Source: Chara braunii
Lineage: Eukaryota > Streptophyta > Charophyceae > Charales > Characeae
Reading direction: 5' to 3'
Length of the DNA stretch: 52,200 nucleotides
NCBI GenBank assembly: GCA_003427395.1
Contig: BFEA01000016.1
Span: 3,435,590-3,487,789 of the forward strand
Shown here: positions 11,401 through 21,096 of the stretch, piece by piece
How the letters are laid out: each line of letters starts with the position of its first letter
Numbering within the stretch: the first letter of the stretch is position 1
Position numbers and translations under genes: made by a program
Notes under the pieces: model-generated
The model's database searches: none
The model's input: the letters and a program-made list of their open reading frames with translations, nothing else
What the model was told of the DNA's origin: nothing

Positions 11401-11503
11401 GATGAAGCCGCGTGGAGGGGCAAAGGCGGGGTTAGGTGCGAATCCGACAAGCGGAAGGGTGGGATGAAGCCGCGTGGAAAGGGCGGGATTGGGTGCCAAC
11501 GCA
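11401..11503. repeat. Imperfect 63-bp tandem duplication
   Basis: The segment GATGAAGCCGCGTGGA followed by a G-rich part occurs at 11401 and again at 11464, about 63 bp apart, with similar downstream sequence in both copies. Confidence 0.7.
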
Positions 11504-11806
11504 CAATCTCAAGGCGCAAGAGCGATCAAAAGCAGGACCACGACAAGACTGGAATGCAAGAAGCGACGGCCGAATGCGAGCGATCTCCACACGTTGGTGG
11601 GCGGACGACGACCCATCGTCGGCGACATCAGCCGCTCATGGGAGCGGTCGGTAACGGTCGTCGTGTCGACGTGGGATGACCCACGGAGGAAAAGTGCCTG
11701 CCTTGATGGGCCGGTTTTGTATCTTCCAACTCCTATGCTGTACGAGAGATCCGACCCTGATTTTCCTCTCCCTCCTGCCGGCTGAGCCTTAGGTGGCAGA
11801 GAACCC

Positions 11807-11926
11807 NNNNNNNNNNNNNNNNNNNNNNNNNNNNNNNNNNNNNNNNNNNNNNNNNNNNNNNNNNNNNNNNNNNNNNNNNNNNNNNNNNNNNNNNNNNNNN
11901 NNNNNNNNNNNNNNNNNNNNNNNNNN
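11807..11926. other. Assembly gap (120 N) with identical edges
   Basis: 120 undetermined bases. The roughly 45 bases immediately left of the gap (11762-11806) and right of it (11927-11971) are the same sequence, ending AGGTGGCAGAGAACCC on both sides. This suggests two contig ends that overlap but were not merged, or a tandem repeat collapsed at the gap. Confidence 0.95.
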
Positions 11927-11971
11927 TTTCCTCTCCCTCCTGCCGGCTGAGCCTTAGGTGGCAGAGAACCC

Positions 11972-13074
11972 GCGGCCTGTCTCTGTCAGGCACAGACGCT
12001 GGCGCGTTCCGCGGCCAGCGGACTGCTTCAGCTCTTTGGATGCTCATTGACACTTGTAGCATGCATTGGCTGGCCTATCCACGGGTGATTACACACGCGT
12101 GGCAAAGGACGAGCTCGCGGTTATCCCTGACCTGATGTTTCCGCCGAGAGAATCCTGCCTTACGTAACGGTGTCTATGGAGCGGATGTCAGCGCGTGCGT
12201 TCGAAAGCTGCATCAACACCCCACCTCGCCATCCCCTCGTCATTAGTAACTACGCCTTTTCACTGGTCAATCGAACCAAACACAAAAAAGTTCCTCCCTG
12301 CTCTGTGTCTCTCTCTCTAGACACCGTCGTTCTTTCCTGACTTACGCTGGTTCTCTATGATTCATAGCTGCTGCTATCCTTTTCCCGCGCGCTCAGCTGC
12401 TACCTTGTCATGCTCCGTCTGTCGGACTTGACCTGGCAGCGTCAGATCTATGTACTTTTGTCGACTCCTAGTCCTGTGCACATCCTCCCCGCTGGAGAGT
12501 GAATTACACTCCGCACCCGCATCAAACAGTGTCCTCCGTCGTCAGTCGTCTTGCATGTGGCGTCGATCTGTATCTGTTTGGTCTTCGTGCAAACCCTTCG
12601 ATTCTCTCTTTTTCTCCGTCTCCTTCCGTGCATTCCTGCTTCCCTTGCTCCCTCCCTTCCTCTCTTTCCTTTCCCCCTTCGCCTCCGCTTCTGCCCTCCT
12701 CGCTCCAATCGAACGTCTTGCAATCTTTTCGCGTCCTTGACGTCCGTGTCTTTTTCACCGCTGCAAACGCTGCCGAGGGCGTAGGCTATGGTCCGCAGCG
12801 TGCAGTCCAGTCTAGTCCCGTGCCCACAATCTTGCCGATCATGAGTGCTCGTTTGCCCGCCATCTGAATCCACACTGAGATATGCTGAACGTCGTCAGCC
12901 CCTGGCTATTCCAGCTCTGTGTACACCTTTTGCGCGTAATCACCCGCTTTTCTCCTGCTGTGCCCCCCCGTATTGTGCCCATATTGGTCAGCCAGTCCAG
13001 AGCGACAGCTTCGCCCGCGCGCTGACCGCTGCCCCCCTCTCTCTTCTGACAGTGATACTAGATAGAGCTCGCGA

Positions 13075-13078
<4 letters not shown>
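11972..13078. other. CT-rich stretch without a recognised gene
   Basis: Pyrimidine-rich on the plus strand between 12600 and 12720. Overlapping open frames on both strands (12448-12873) are low in complexity and match nothing I know. This lies 0.7-1.8 kb upstream of the candidate first exon at 13.8 kb and could include promoter or 5' untranslated sequence, but I see no clear TATA element in a convincing position. Confidence 0.4.

Positions 13079-13160
<82 letters not shown>
13079..13160. repeat. (GA)n microsatellite, about 41 units
   Basis: An uninterrupted GA run. It lies about 650 bases upstream of the candidate first exon. GA/CT tracts are common near plant promoters, but a regulatory role here is only inferred. 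Confidence 0.95.
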
Positions 13161-13164
<4 letters not shown>

Positions 13165-13808
13165 AAACAAGTGACGGAGAGCTAGCGCGCGTCTAAAGAG
13201 AGACGAAGCGAGACAAAGAGAGAGGGTGTCCTCATGATGTCACTTCTCCAGAGATGTCTGCTATCAACGAGCTCGCCTGGATGGTAGCTGCAGTGGATGG
13301 GGTCAACTCTGTTGAGTCTTGCGGGTTTGCGAAGCTTCGCTGTCTGTGGACAGTAGCAAATCCGTGTGTGGCTATTCGGCATAGCATTCATTTTGGACCC
13401 CCTGTCTCTTCGTTCTTTATGCGAATAGATCCTGGTGCACCATTCTATACCAGCGAGGTTTCCCCGCGCGACTCTTCGGTCGCCGCCTGATCCTTTTGCA
13501 CCTCTCCCTCGTCTTGATCGTACCTGGTCGAGAATCGCTCGCAGTCGTTTGTCAAGATCATGGAGTGGGTGGTTTCTTGGATGGCGTCGTCTGAACCCTG
13601 CGTGTCGCTGGATGACTTTCTTTCCACGCGTTCTCCTCGTTCTGGTATTGTTGGCAACTCAAAGATTGATTCAGCGGCGGGAACTGCCGGGGGCTGCCAG
13701 GTCAGCAGCGGTGCCGGTGCTGCTGCCACTGCGCGCGTGATGGAATGCGCCCATGTCCGATCTGGCCAGAGTCAAGCCTCGCGATCGGGAAGTATGAGGA
13801 GGGCGAGG

Positions 13809-14073
13809 ATGGCGGCGGACTTGAGGGCTGCGTCGACAAACTCGGCAAGATTTAGGATATGGCGGGCGCTGTTGTTCTTCTTGGCATGTGGGTTCCTCGG
13901 GGTTGCCTGCGGAGACGACGCAGGAGTTCGATCGTGGTGTATTTTAAGATTCGACATTGTGGAGGAGGAGTCTTTGTTCCGACGAGTGGTGGTCCCGGAT
14001 GTTGACACGTGGCATTCCCAGAGCGATTCGGATGGCAGAGAGGACGGGAGCTCGTCACCCCTTCAGATGCAAG
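13809..14073 (+). CDS. Candidate first exon of secreted EGF-like protein gene
   Basis: An open frame runs 13560-14108. Within it the Met at 13809 (or 13794) starts a short basic N-terminus followed by a hydrophobic core IWRALLFFLACGFLGVACG and then DDAG, which reads like a cleavable signal peptide or signal anchor. I chose these Met codons because starting at 13560 would bury the hydrophobic segment 100 residues in. The sequence then turns polar and acidic. A good donor, CAAG/GTGAGT, ends the exon at 14073 and leaves phase 1. The exon at 25780 accepts phase 1, so the two could be adjacent despite an 11.7-kb intron. The protein would enter the secretory pathway. No family is recognised for this N-terminus, and intermediate exons may exist. 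Confidence 0.4.
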
Positions 14074-15700
14074 GTGAGTTTGTGCCTCTGCTTTTGTTTC
14101 GTACCTAATTGCTTAAGCATTCCCGAGGTGGTGATTGGGGGGGGCCGCACGCGTCGCTATGCTTTCACGACACGTGGCCATCCACCGTTAGCGCATCGAG
14201 GGGCAGATCTTTCCTTGGCACCAAGGATTGGCGTGCGTCTTGTGCGTGCTTGTAAAGAACGCGGAGGAGAAGGCGGGGAAGGGGTGGAGTACCTGATTAT
14301 CACCGCAGTATTGTTGGTCAGCATGATTGTTCGCTGGAAAAAAACTGAGGGCAGACCATGTTAAATGAACCTCCAGTGCTCTGCCGATGGGTGCCAGGTG
14401 TCTCTTCCAGTGTTGTTTCTAGTGTTTTAGACACTTTACGATGGGTGAGGGTGGGAAAGAAACGGGGAAGGAGGACAAAAAAGCGAAAGAACGGTGCATT
14501 ACGTGTAGCGGTGTTTCTATGTTGTACATTTGTGACCAGATGGTCTTGACAGTCGTAGATATACTGTGATGATGATAGTGTATTTGAGAGCTAACTCAGC
14601 TCTCTCCTTATGACCTTGAGGTGGCGTATACGAGCAAGACGAGGGTATGGTCCTGTGTGTTTTCTCTGCATAGACTCCTTGTTGCGGTGAACTATCTCGC
14701 CGTCCTTGGATTTTTTTTTGAAACACGTGTTGCGAAACGAACCACCCGCGCGTGGTCAGCATTTTCCTTTCACGTCAACGATTATTGCTAGTCATCTCCT
14801 TGCTAACATGTGTACCTCTTATCGCAGCGGCAAACCGCGAATGATCTTTTCTTCTGTTTGTCGCGGGAAATCTGCGTCCGATCGGGAAAAGGGAATTGTT
14901 CTCTCCGACGTTTTCTCTCTCTATTTCTTCCCTTTGGCGCTTCTTCATTTTGTAGGGCGATGGTGCTCTGCGCTTGTTTTCGTTTGCGCTTTGTCCTCTC
15001 TCCCTCTCTCTCTCTCTTCCTCCCTCCCCACCTTTTATATTTTCCCAGTTCTGCCACGTCTCTGAACTTCCGTCTTTGTTCCCGGATTGTTTCCGTTCTC
15101 TCTCTCTCTCTCTTCCTCCCTTCCGTTCATACTTCCGCCCTTTCCAGTTTTGGCGTGATGCTTGAATCTCCTTCATCCAGCTGCAAGGAGATCACAGCCG
15201 AAAGGATGTCTGAATATGAAGGGTATAAAGTAGTGTAAACCAATCTGTGGGCCGTGGGCACGTACGATCATGATAACGAAGTGGGAGGATTATAGTAAAC
15301 AGATATATGATATGATAGCGGTAGATAATACTTTGCCCTGGAACTAAGTCCGCTCCTCCGTGTCTTACCTGATGCCTACTCTTGGTGTTAACAGGCTATG
15401 AATGGTGCGTCGACAATGTCTCCGTTTTAAACCTCGTTTGCGGCACTGGTGGGTCTCGGAATTGACATTGATGATATCGTCATCGATCATCTTGATTACA
15501 AAAAGCAAGGACGATTAAAACTAATGAGAAGTGACTAGAGTTTCAGTAATGAGGGATCATCAGTGTGGAGAGGACTAAAAACGATATTGTTGATCTTACG
15601 AAAGCAGCGCGAGGAATCAAAAGAGAATACAAAGTGCAGCAGAAGCATCAGCAGCAGCACGCTCACGCGCGCGCGCGAGAGAGCAACTCAAGGAATCACA

Positions 15701-15709
<9 letters not shown>

Positions 15710-15759
<50 letters not shown>
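15710..15759. repeat. (GA)n microsatellite
   Basis: About 25 GA units, preceded by a short GC run (CGCGCGCGCG) and a broken GA tract. Confidence 0.95.
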
Positions 15760-15762
<3 letters not shown>

Positions 15763-16047
15763 CGGTAGCTGTAGTGAATGTACTCACCTCAAGAAGAGGG
15801 AGCACCTGTGTGTGCTCTTGCAGTTCTTTTACCTTGTCGATAGTGAAAAGTGCATAAAGGACGAAAAACACTAGAACTTCGGTCGATGTGCAAGTGGCCG
15901 CAATTCATCATTTTGGACGGGAAGCAGAAGTACAACATCAAAAAGGAGAGACTATCGATCACAGTAGGAGCGTGCGGTGGACTGTGCGGCGGAGTAAGAC
16001 GGAGTAAGACTTCTCATTAAGTAGCTGCCCTGCCGTTGGCTCTCCTG

Positions 16048-16137
16048 TAGTTGGTGGCGCATTTGTATGTGACAGATAAGCAAAGTATAGTCCGTTCATG
16101 CTAATAATATGCACGTGATGGGTTCAAATCCTGTCAC
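16048..16137 (+). other. Possible tRNA-derived remnant (organellar Pro-like)
   Basis: GGGTTCAAATCCTGTCACC at about 16119 has the form of a T-arm: a five-pair stem with two G-U pairs around the seven-base loop TTCAAAT. About 70 bases upstream, TTGGTGGCGCATTTGT resembles the D-arm region of organellar tRNA-Pro (TTGGTAGCGCGTTTGT, known family sequence). The anticodon region does not fold convincingly and no seven-pair acceptor stem is visible. A decayed organellar tRNA insertion or tRNA-derived SINE head is possible; chance similarity is not excluded. Confidence 0.3.
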
Positions 16138-16360
16138 CTTGATTCGAAATCAGAGTGAAGTAGACCACAAAATGAATCTCGGCCACTCTCGCATCATGTA
16201 TGTCTACTATTTTTAGGTAGACCACAACAAAATTGAACTTCAGATTTTCTTCTAGGATTTGCGGCGCCTGTTTAACAGATACTGTTTTACGTTGGGGTAC
16301 AGTACACCTGCTGAGGACGTTGTCGACCGAATGTGGCCGGCCGCAGCTATCCCGAGCGTG

Positions 16361-16554
16361 TTCTTGTCTCCCAAGTATATTCTCCTTTTCAAATTTCGTG
16401 AAAACCAGCTAACATTTTTTTTTTTGTAATAGCTCGACATTTATCGAAACCTGTGACTGTGAAGTTAACCAGTTTTCTTGTCTCCCAAGTATATTCTCCT
16501 TTTCAAATTTCGTGAAAACCAGCTAACATTTTTTTTTTTGAAATAGCTCGGCAT
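16361..16554. repeat. Direct repeat, 80-bp units, 114-bp period
   Basis: TTCTTGTCTCCCAAGTATAT and the following ~60 bases occur at 16361-16440 and again from 16475 to 16554 with only a few differences, including the poly-T tract. A 34-bp unrelated spacer lies between the copies. Confidence 0.9.
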
Positions 16555-16574
16555 TCAAGTAGTAAGGTGAGTAC

Positions 16575-16850
16575 TGTGTGTACTATAGATAGAAGAGGTT
16601 CTGAACAGGTGGAGTTGTAAGGAAGAAGATGAAAAATGAATTGATATTTTTCTGTTTCCTTTGTTTGTTTTTGTCGTTTTTGCGCTCTGATATCTATGTG
16701 ACGATATATAGAAGTGCATTGATGGGGCTTTCCTTACTTCTTTTTCTTTTTCTTGTTTCGTCTTTTTCCGCCTTTGCGCTCCGATTTCCAGTGTGTACTA
16801 TATATAGAAGAGCATTGATAGTACGCTTATCGTCGTAGGGCGTGCGTTAG
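16575..16850. mobile_element. Half-copies of the GACRATATATA foldback family
   Basis: The stretch from AGAGGTTCTGAACAGG to GTGACGATATATAG (about 16595-16712) matches the right arm of the foldback at 20325-20460. A second partial copy follows (16725-16815), ending GTGTACTATATATAG. Both share the segments AAGGAAGAAGAT, TTGCGCTCTGAT and a terminal ATATATA palindrome. These look like half-elements of a miniature inverted-repeat family. Confidence 0.7.
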
Positions 16851-16919
16851 TGACTGGCAGGCATCGAATTTTGAAAGGCTGGCTCTTGCTATTTGTTCGT
16901 GGAGGGATTGTACGCAGTG

Positions 16920-17160
16920 TTGAAGATCACCAGGGTCTAAATTTCAATGAGAAAACTATTTAGTAGCGTTGGATTCGGTTTATGGAATACCAGGGTCGGT
17001 CTAAATTTCAATGAAAAAGGGACTATATCATTTGTTGAAGTAGAATGGCAAAGACGAAATTAAGAGTCCAGTAAAGTGAAAGTGATAATTACTGTCTCGT
17101 AAAATGATAGCGTAACAGAAAAAAAATAAAAATAAAATGATAGCGTAACAGAAAATTCTG
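16920..17160. repeat. Short local duplications in AT-rich DNA
   Basis: CTAAATTTCAATGA occurs at about 16936 and 17000 in similar context, and AAAATGATAGCGTAACAGAAA occurs twice between 17101 and 17154. No coding potential is visible. Confidence 0.75.
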
Positions 17161-17380
17161 AGTGGTGATTGCCTGTGCAGTAGTGCACGGCGGTTTATTT
17201 TTGGATTTCATAACAATCATGACATGATAATAGGATGTAAGAAAACTATAACGTGTATGTAATAATAATATTGTAAGGGGAGAATTGAATTTAAATAGAG
17301 AACACGTCAGCGACGGGATTAGCGTCTCCGCAGTGCGTCATCTCCTCTTCACGGCTGCATTTGGAATCTCTCGTTCTTTT

Positions 17381-18016
17381 TTTGTGTTCGTCAGTCATTG
17401 CAGGAATCGCAGAACCTGCACTCAAAAAAAGAAGCAATACTCTTTTTGAAAAAGAGCATGGCTCGTCAGGTGAAAGACAGTCACAGAATACTCGAAGATT
17501 ATTTGTGTTCGTCAGTCATTGCAGGAATCACAGAACCTTTCGTGTGCAATCAAATTGGAACGAAAAACATCATTTCGTCAAATCTGTAGATCTATTTTCC
17601 AACAAATTGAAAAATGCAACTATGTGAAAGGAATTCGAATTGGTTGTTCAGGTCGAAACAATGGTGCAGAGATTGCTAAGACCACTAAAAAAAAAACAAT
17701 ACTCTATGAAATTTGAAAAAGATCATGGCTCATCAGATGAAAGACGGTCACAGAATACTCGAAGATTTTTTGTGTTCGTCAATCATTGCAGGAATCGCAG
17801 AACCTGCACTCAAAACAAGAAGCAATACTCTCTTTGAAATTTGAAAAAGATCATGGCTCATCAGATGAAAGACACTCACAGAATACTCGCAAGATTTTTT
17901 GTGTTCGTCAGTCATTGCAGGAATCACTGAACCTGCACTTAAAAAGAGAAGCAGTGCTCTCTTTGAAATTTGAAAAAGAACATGGCTCGTCAGATGAAAG
18001 ACACTCACAGAATACT
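17381..18016. repeat. Minisatellite, 121-129 bp period, coding-phase compatible
   Basis: The phrase TTTGTGTTCGTCAGTCATTG recurs at 17381, 17502, 17769 and 17898, each time followed by a CAGGAATC...CAGAACCTGCACT segment, an A-rich tract, and ATGGCTC(G/A)TCAG(G/A)TGAAAGAC. Spacings are 121, 267 (one diverged unit between) and 129. The last unit is 129 bp, or 43 codons, and is open on both strands; on the minus strand it encodes a repeated block containing EYSVSVFHL and LLLSAGSxIPAM. A further partial copy lies at about 18581-18640. I cannot tell whether it is a decayed repeat protein or simple satellite DNA. Confidence 0.9.
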
Positions 18017-18039
18017 CGAAGAAGATACCAGATGGAAGT

Positions 18040-19300
18040 AGTAATACACACACAAAAAAAAAAGAAAAAAAAAAAAGAAATCAACACGGCAACCAACGGG
18101 CTTCGCTCAGTTGGGACACCCATAAACTATTGCAATGGCAGACCTGAGTCTGAACCCAGATGGGAACCAGATGAACGAGATTCCTAAAAATGATCGAGGG
18201 CCGGTCAGTTCCACAATGACTTTTTTTTTTTTTTTTGAGACTAATTCTTTGAAGCCGAACTTCCACAATGACATGGCGAGGCTATCGGGCCTCGCTCCGC
18301 TACACAGCACTCTACATGTATTTGGACGCTTGCTGGTCCCTATACAGTCACAATGTTAGAGTCGTCCCCGAAAGGCCAAATACAGCTGTGACTACCGCAC
18401 GTTGTGTTCGGGGGAAGACCACGATGCCTCCTCTCTTGGAGAGCGTACGACCTTCATCTCCCCCACATATCGAGAAATTGGCAGTGTGTTAACTTTGATT
18501 TTTCTTCTGATAGAAACACGACAATTTATCCTATCTTTTTATAGTTAATCAAATGCTTAAAAAAAAAAAGAAAAAAAGAAAAGAGCATGGTTCATCAGAT
18601 GAAATACACTCACAGAATAATTGGAGATACCACAAGCGAATACCATATAACCTATCATAGGGGCTCGGCGGAGAATGAGTCTCGTCTCCTAGTATCATGG
18701 TCATGTGCTGATGGTCATGATGTCCTAGTTCACGTCTCATCAAGCACACTCCGCAATGTGAACATTGTTGCACTCACGTGACCTAATGCCCCTTCCCTTG
18801 AGAGCGCGGCATGGCTTTTCGACGGCTTCTTAACCAACATTTGTCCGGACTGGTGGGCGGAGCACCGGATTTGGATAAGTTATCAGTGTTATGGTCTTCT
18901 TTTTTATTCCATATTTTTGCCATCGATGTTCGTACGTACATATTCTTCTTATTTAGGTTTATTGATACTTTTGCATACATCTTCTTAGGTTAAACGTACG
19001 TCAAGGGAGTGTGGATTGAGAGTAGGGGGGAGAGAGGGGGGGGCGGCGATGGGGCAATGCCTCAGAGGGACACTAGCCAAGACTGCGAGCCACGTGGAGG
19101 TAATGGGAAGTGGATGGTGTTCTTTGCCAGTGTGACGCGGCGCGGCTTCATCTCTCCGGCTAAAACAGAGCTGTGTCCACAAAAGCCTCTGACAATGGTA
19201 TTCGTATTTTCTTCCTTTTCGTGCTTTCATCTACGTGTGGTTGTTCAATATCTTGATTTGGGGATCTCTGTTGTCTCTGTCTCTCTCTCTCTCTCTGTAT
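18040..19300. other. Probable intron with short repeats
   Basis: No gene recognised. It contains A-rich runs (18050-18080, 18561-18583), a T17 run (18221-18237), and a segment at 18289-18335 (GGGCCTCGCTCCGCTACACA and following) that reappears in diverged form at about 49163-49205. The second site suggests a dispersed repeat. Confidence 0.5.
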
Positions 19301-19312
19301 ATATATGTATAT

Positions 19313-19400
19313 ATCGTCAAACAGAGCTGCCCGGTAAAGCGTAGGCAGAGAAGAGGACAACAAACGAGGGGCTGTGACAAACTGTTTCGTCGGAGCTATA
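19313..19400 (-). mobile_element. Inverted copy of the hammerhead-associated element
   Basis: Read on the minus strand, this block matches 46476-46572 base for base over most of its length. It includes CCGACGAAACAGTTTGTCAC, then CCCCTCGTTTGTTGTCCTCT, the CCGGGCAG(C/T)TCTGTTTG segment and the terminal GACGATATATA. It contains the 3' half of the hammerhead core but lacks the CTGATGAG half, where unrelated AT-rich DNA is joined. The two copies lie in opposite orientation 27 kb apart. Confidence 0.85.
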
Positions 19401-19415
19401 TAATATATTAAGGTG

Positions 19416-19699
19416 TCCAACATTTGCTCATTGTACACATCCCTATCACCCGGATATACGTCGTCCCTTTTGTGCCCAAGGACGCTATCAGAACTGCATG
19501 ATGCCGCAGTGTGATGAACGTCCTGCTGTTTTTTTGACATGTGGATAACATGTCCTCTGTCAGGACTGTTTTGATGGGATGGTTCGTGCTAGCCGTCCTG
19601 CTGAATGCTGTGCTGGCGCATCTCTCCTTGGGTATCCTTGTGAACATCCACATCATCCTCACCGTAGCTGTCCTATCTGCCGGGGTGGGGACAGATAAA
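19416..19699 (+). pseudogene. RING-finger (C3HC4-like) exon fragment with TAA insertion
   Basis: One plus-strand frame across 19430-19699 reads as a Cys/His-rich zinc module: CMMPQC, then LTCG, then HVLCQDCFDGMV, a His/Cys-rich spacer including EHPHHPHRS, and CPICRGG before a stop. This fits the C-x(n)-C ... C-x-H-x2-C-x2-C ... C-x2-C pattern of RING E3 ubiquitin ligases; the first Cys pair has four rather than two residues between. Between the G of LTCG and the H of HVLC there is an extra TAA codon at about 19553. It is an insertion of three bases, since the RING spacing is perfect without it. The fragment lies directly downstream of the hammerhead-family element. It is probably a decayed or captured gene piece. 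Confidence 0.6.
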
Positions 19700-19959
19700 G
19701 CCTTCGACACTACCGACAGATACGGAGTTAAAGAAAAAAAGAAAAAAAAAGAACAAGAAAAAAGAAAAAATATGTTGATCTGTGGGATGTGTTATTCGCT
19801 TTGTGGCAATTGGATGATCTGTGGAATGTGTTATTTGCTTTGTTTGACTGATAGGATTTCTTCCTCTGTCAGGTTTGGTTTCCTCCTCCTTTTCTTTACC
19901 TCTTTGCCTTTTGGCTGCGTGCAAGTAAGTCCTTGTGACACACGGGGATGGGGGCAGCC

Positions 19960-20100
19960 AGCGCTGAACCTGTCATCCACGTGGCTGGCCTTGTACGTAA
20001 GATGTGATGAACAGGTGGGGCTTTCCTTCCTTCCTTCGTTTCCTTTTCTTGTTTTGTCTTTTTCCGCCTTTGTGCTCCGATTCACAGTGTGACAATGTAT
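19960..20100. mobile_element. Third half-copy of the foldback family
   Basis: The segment from CCACGTGGCTGGCCTTGTAC (19978) through the Phe-encoding pyrimidine tract to GTGACAAT at 20091 is a diverged match to the right arm of the neighbouring foldback (20325-20460), in the same orientation. Confidence 0.7.
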
Positions 20101-20102
20101 AT

Positions 20103-20460
20103 ATTGTCACAAGAGTACCAGAGCGCAAATGCGAACAAAAAGGAAAAAAGAAAGAAAAACAAGAAAAAATGAATTCAGTTTTTTTATCTTCTTCCTTAAA
20201 ACTCCCCCTGTTCAGAACCTCTTGCGTACAAGGCCGCCCACGTGGATGTAGGAAAGGTCCATTTGTAGATGCTTGTCTGTTGAAAAAGCATTCGCGTGTA
20301 TATATATCTATTTCGACGATATGTTCCACGTGGGCGGCCTTGTACGCAAGAGGTTCTGAATAGGGGGAGTTATAAGGAAGAAGATAAAAAATTGAATTCA
20401 ATTTCCTTTCTTCTTTTTTTCCTTTTTTTCCGCATTTGCGCTCTGATATTTTGTGACAAT
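20103..20460. mobile_element. Foldback / MITE-like element with ~140-bp inverted arms
   Basis: The left arm (20103-20246) and right arm (20325-20460) are inverted copies. The innermost 34 bases (20213-20246 versus 20325-20358) are perfectly complementary, and the outer parts match with small indels in A/T runs. The 78-bp centre contains ATATATATCTATTTCGACGA. The left arm abuts a second small palindrome, GTGACAAT...ATTGTCAC (20091-20110). As RNA this would form a long hairpin. No transposase is encoded, so it would be non-autonomous. Partial relatives at 16.6 and 20.0 kb show the family is repetitive. Confidence 0.88.
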
Positions 20461-20565
20461 ATATTTTGATTTCGACGATATATAGGGCCTCGCCGCACCA
20501 CTCGACAAACGCCAGCATTCTGAATCTAATCTGGACCTTGCGGCGACGCGTATCTATCTCTTTCC

Positions 20566-20610
20566 TTGCCTTTTTTTTTTCTTTTTTTTTTTTTTTTTTT
20601 TNTTTNTTCG
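20566..20610. other. Poly-T tract with two ambiguous bases
   Basis: A long T run with N at 20602 and 20606, probably base-calling trouble in the homopolymer. Confidence 0.9.
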
Positions 20611-20829
20611 GGCTCAATTTGCTTGTCCTGCAGTTCATATCGTTGTCCACTTCTATCGCCAACACGCACAATTTTGCGCAGCCTTACTTTGGAGACATTT
20701 CTCCTCTTTCTCGTCGTGCAGGCGAGAGGAAGAGCCATCACCTTAAGGAGTAAGTGAGTTCAGCTGTGCATATGGTATCTCTTTTGATCCAGATAGAAAT
20801 AAGAAGGGAGACGGGATAGAAGGGGACTT

Positions 20830-21070
20830 CTCCCCTGCCCTACCCTGCCCTGCCCTGCCCTGCCCTGCCCTGCACTGCACTGCAACCCTCTTGGGACCTG
20901 CCCTACGTCCCACTGATCCCCTGCGCTGCAATCCAGCACCTTTTGGGACCTGCGCTGCGTTCTACTGCCCTCCTGCACTCTACTGCAGACTCTTTTAGGA
21001 CCTGAGCTGAGTTCCACTGCTCCCCTTCGCTGCGCTGCGCTCCAGACCCTCTTGGGACCTGCGCTAAGTT
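20830..21070. repeat. CCTGC pentamer run and ~55-bp minisatellite
   Basis: First a CCCTG pentanucleotide run (about 20837-20872), then four diverged units, each ending in a (C/T)TCTTGGGACCTGC-like phrase at roughly 20889, 20940, 20990 and 21048. The Arg/Gly/Ala-rich minus-strand frames here come from the repeat. Confidence 0.85.
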
Positions 21071-21096
21071 TCACTGGACCGTAGTTTGGTACTTTA

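Larger units (their letters stand above)
9700..11760. other. Stretch without a recognised gene
   Basis: No convincing coding sequence. 9700-10290 may contain the 5' LTR of the minus-strand retrotransposon but I could not match it to a second copy. 10493-10544 is an A-rich tandem repeat. 10876-11120 is GC-rich with short open frames on both strands that match nothing. 11401-11503 holds a short duplication listed separately. Confidence 0.5.
14074..16360. other. Probable intron, no recognised gene
   Basis: Low-complexity plus-strand pyrimidine tracts near 14990-15020 and 15095-15120, and a GA microsatellite at 15710-15759. Open frames here are Phe/Leu/Ser- or Arg/Glu-rich products of the repeats. 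A tRNA-like trace at 16048-16137 is listed separately. Confidence 0.5.

Noticed and set aside
17461-17480. Minus-strand CTGACGAG in the minisatellite units as a hammerhead variant
   Set aside because: The following sequence has no paired stem II and no GAAAC box, and other units of the repeat change the motif.
17381-18016. CRISPR array
   Set aside because: The repeats are long, diverged and lack spacers of constant size; the context is eukaryotic.
19541-20092. 183-codon plus-strand ORF with hydrophobic segments
   Set aside because: It is in a different frame from the RING-like sequence, runs through an A-rich tract and the foldback half-copy, and its hydrophobicity comes from T-rich DNA.
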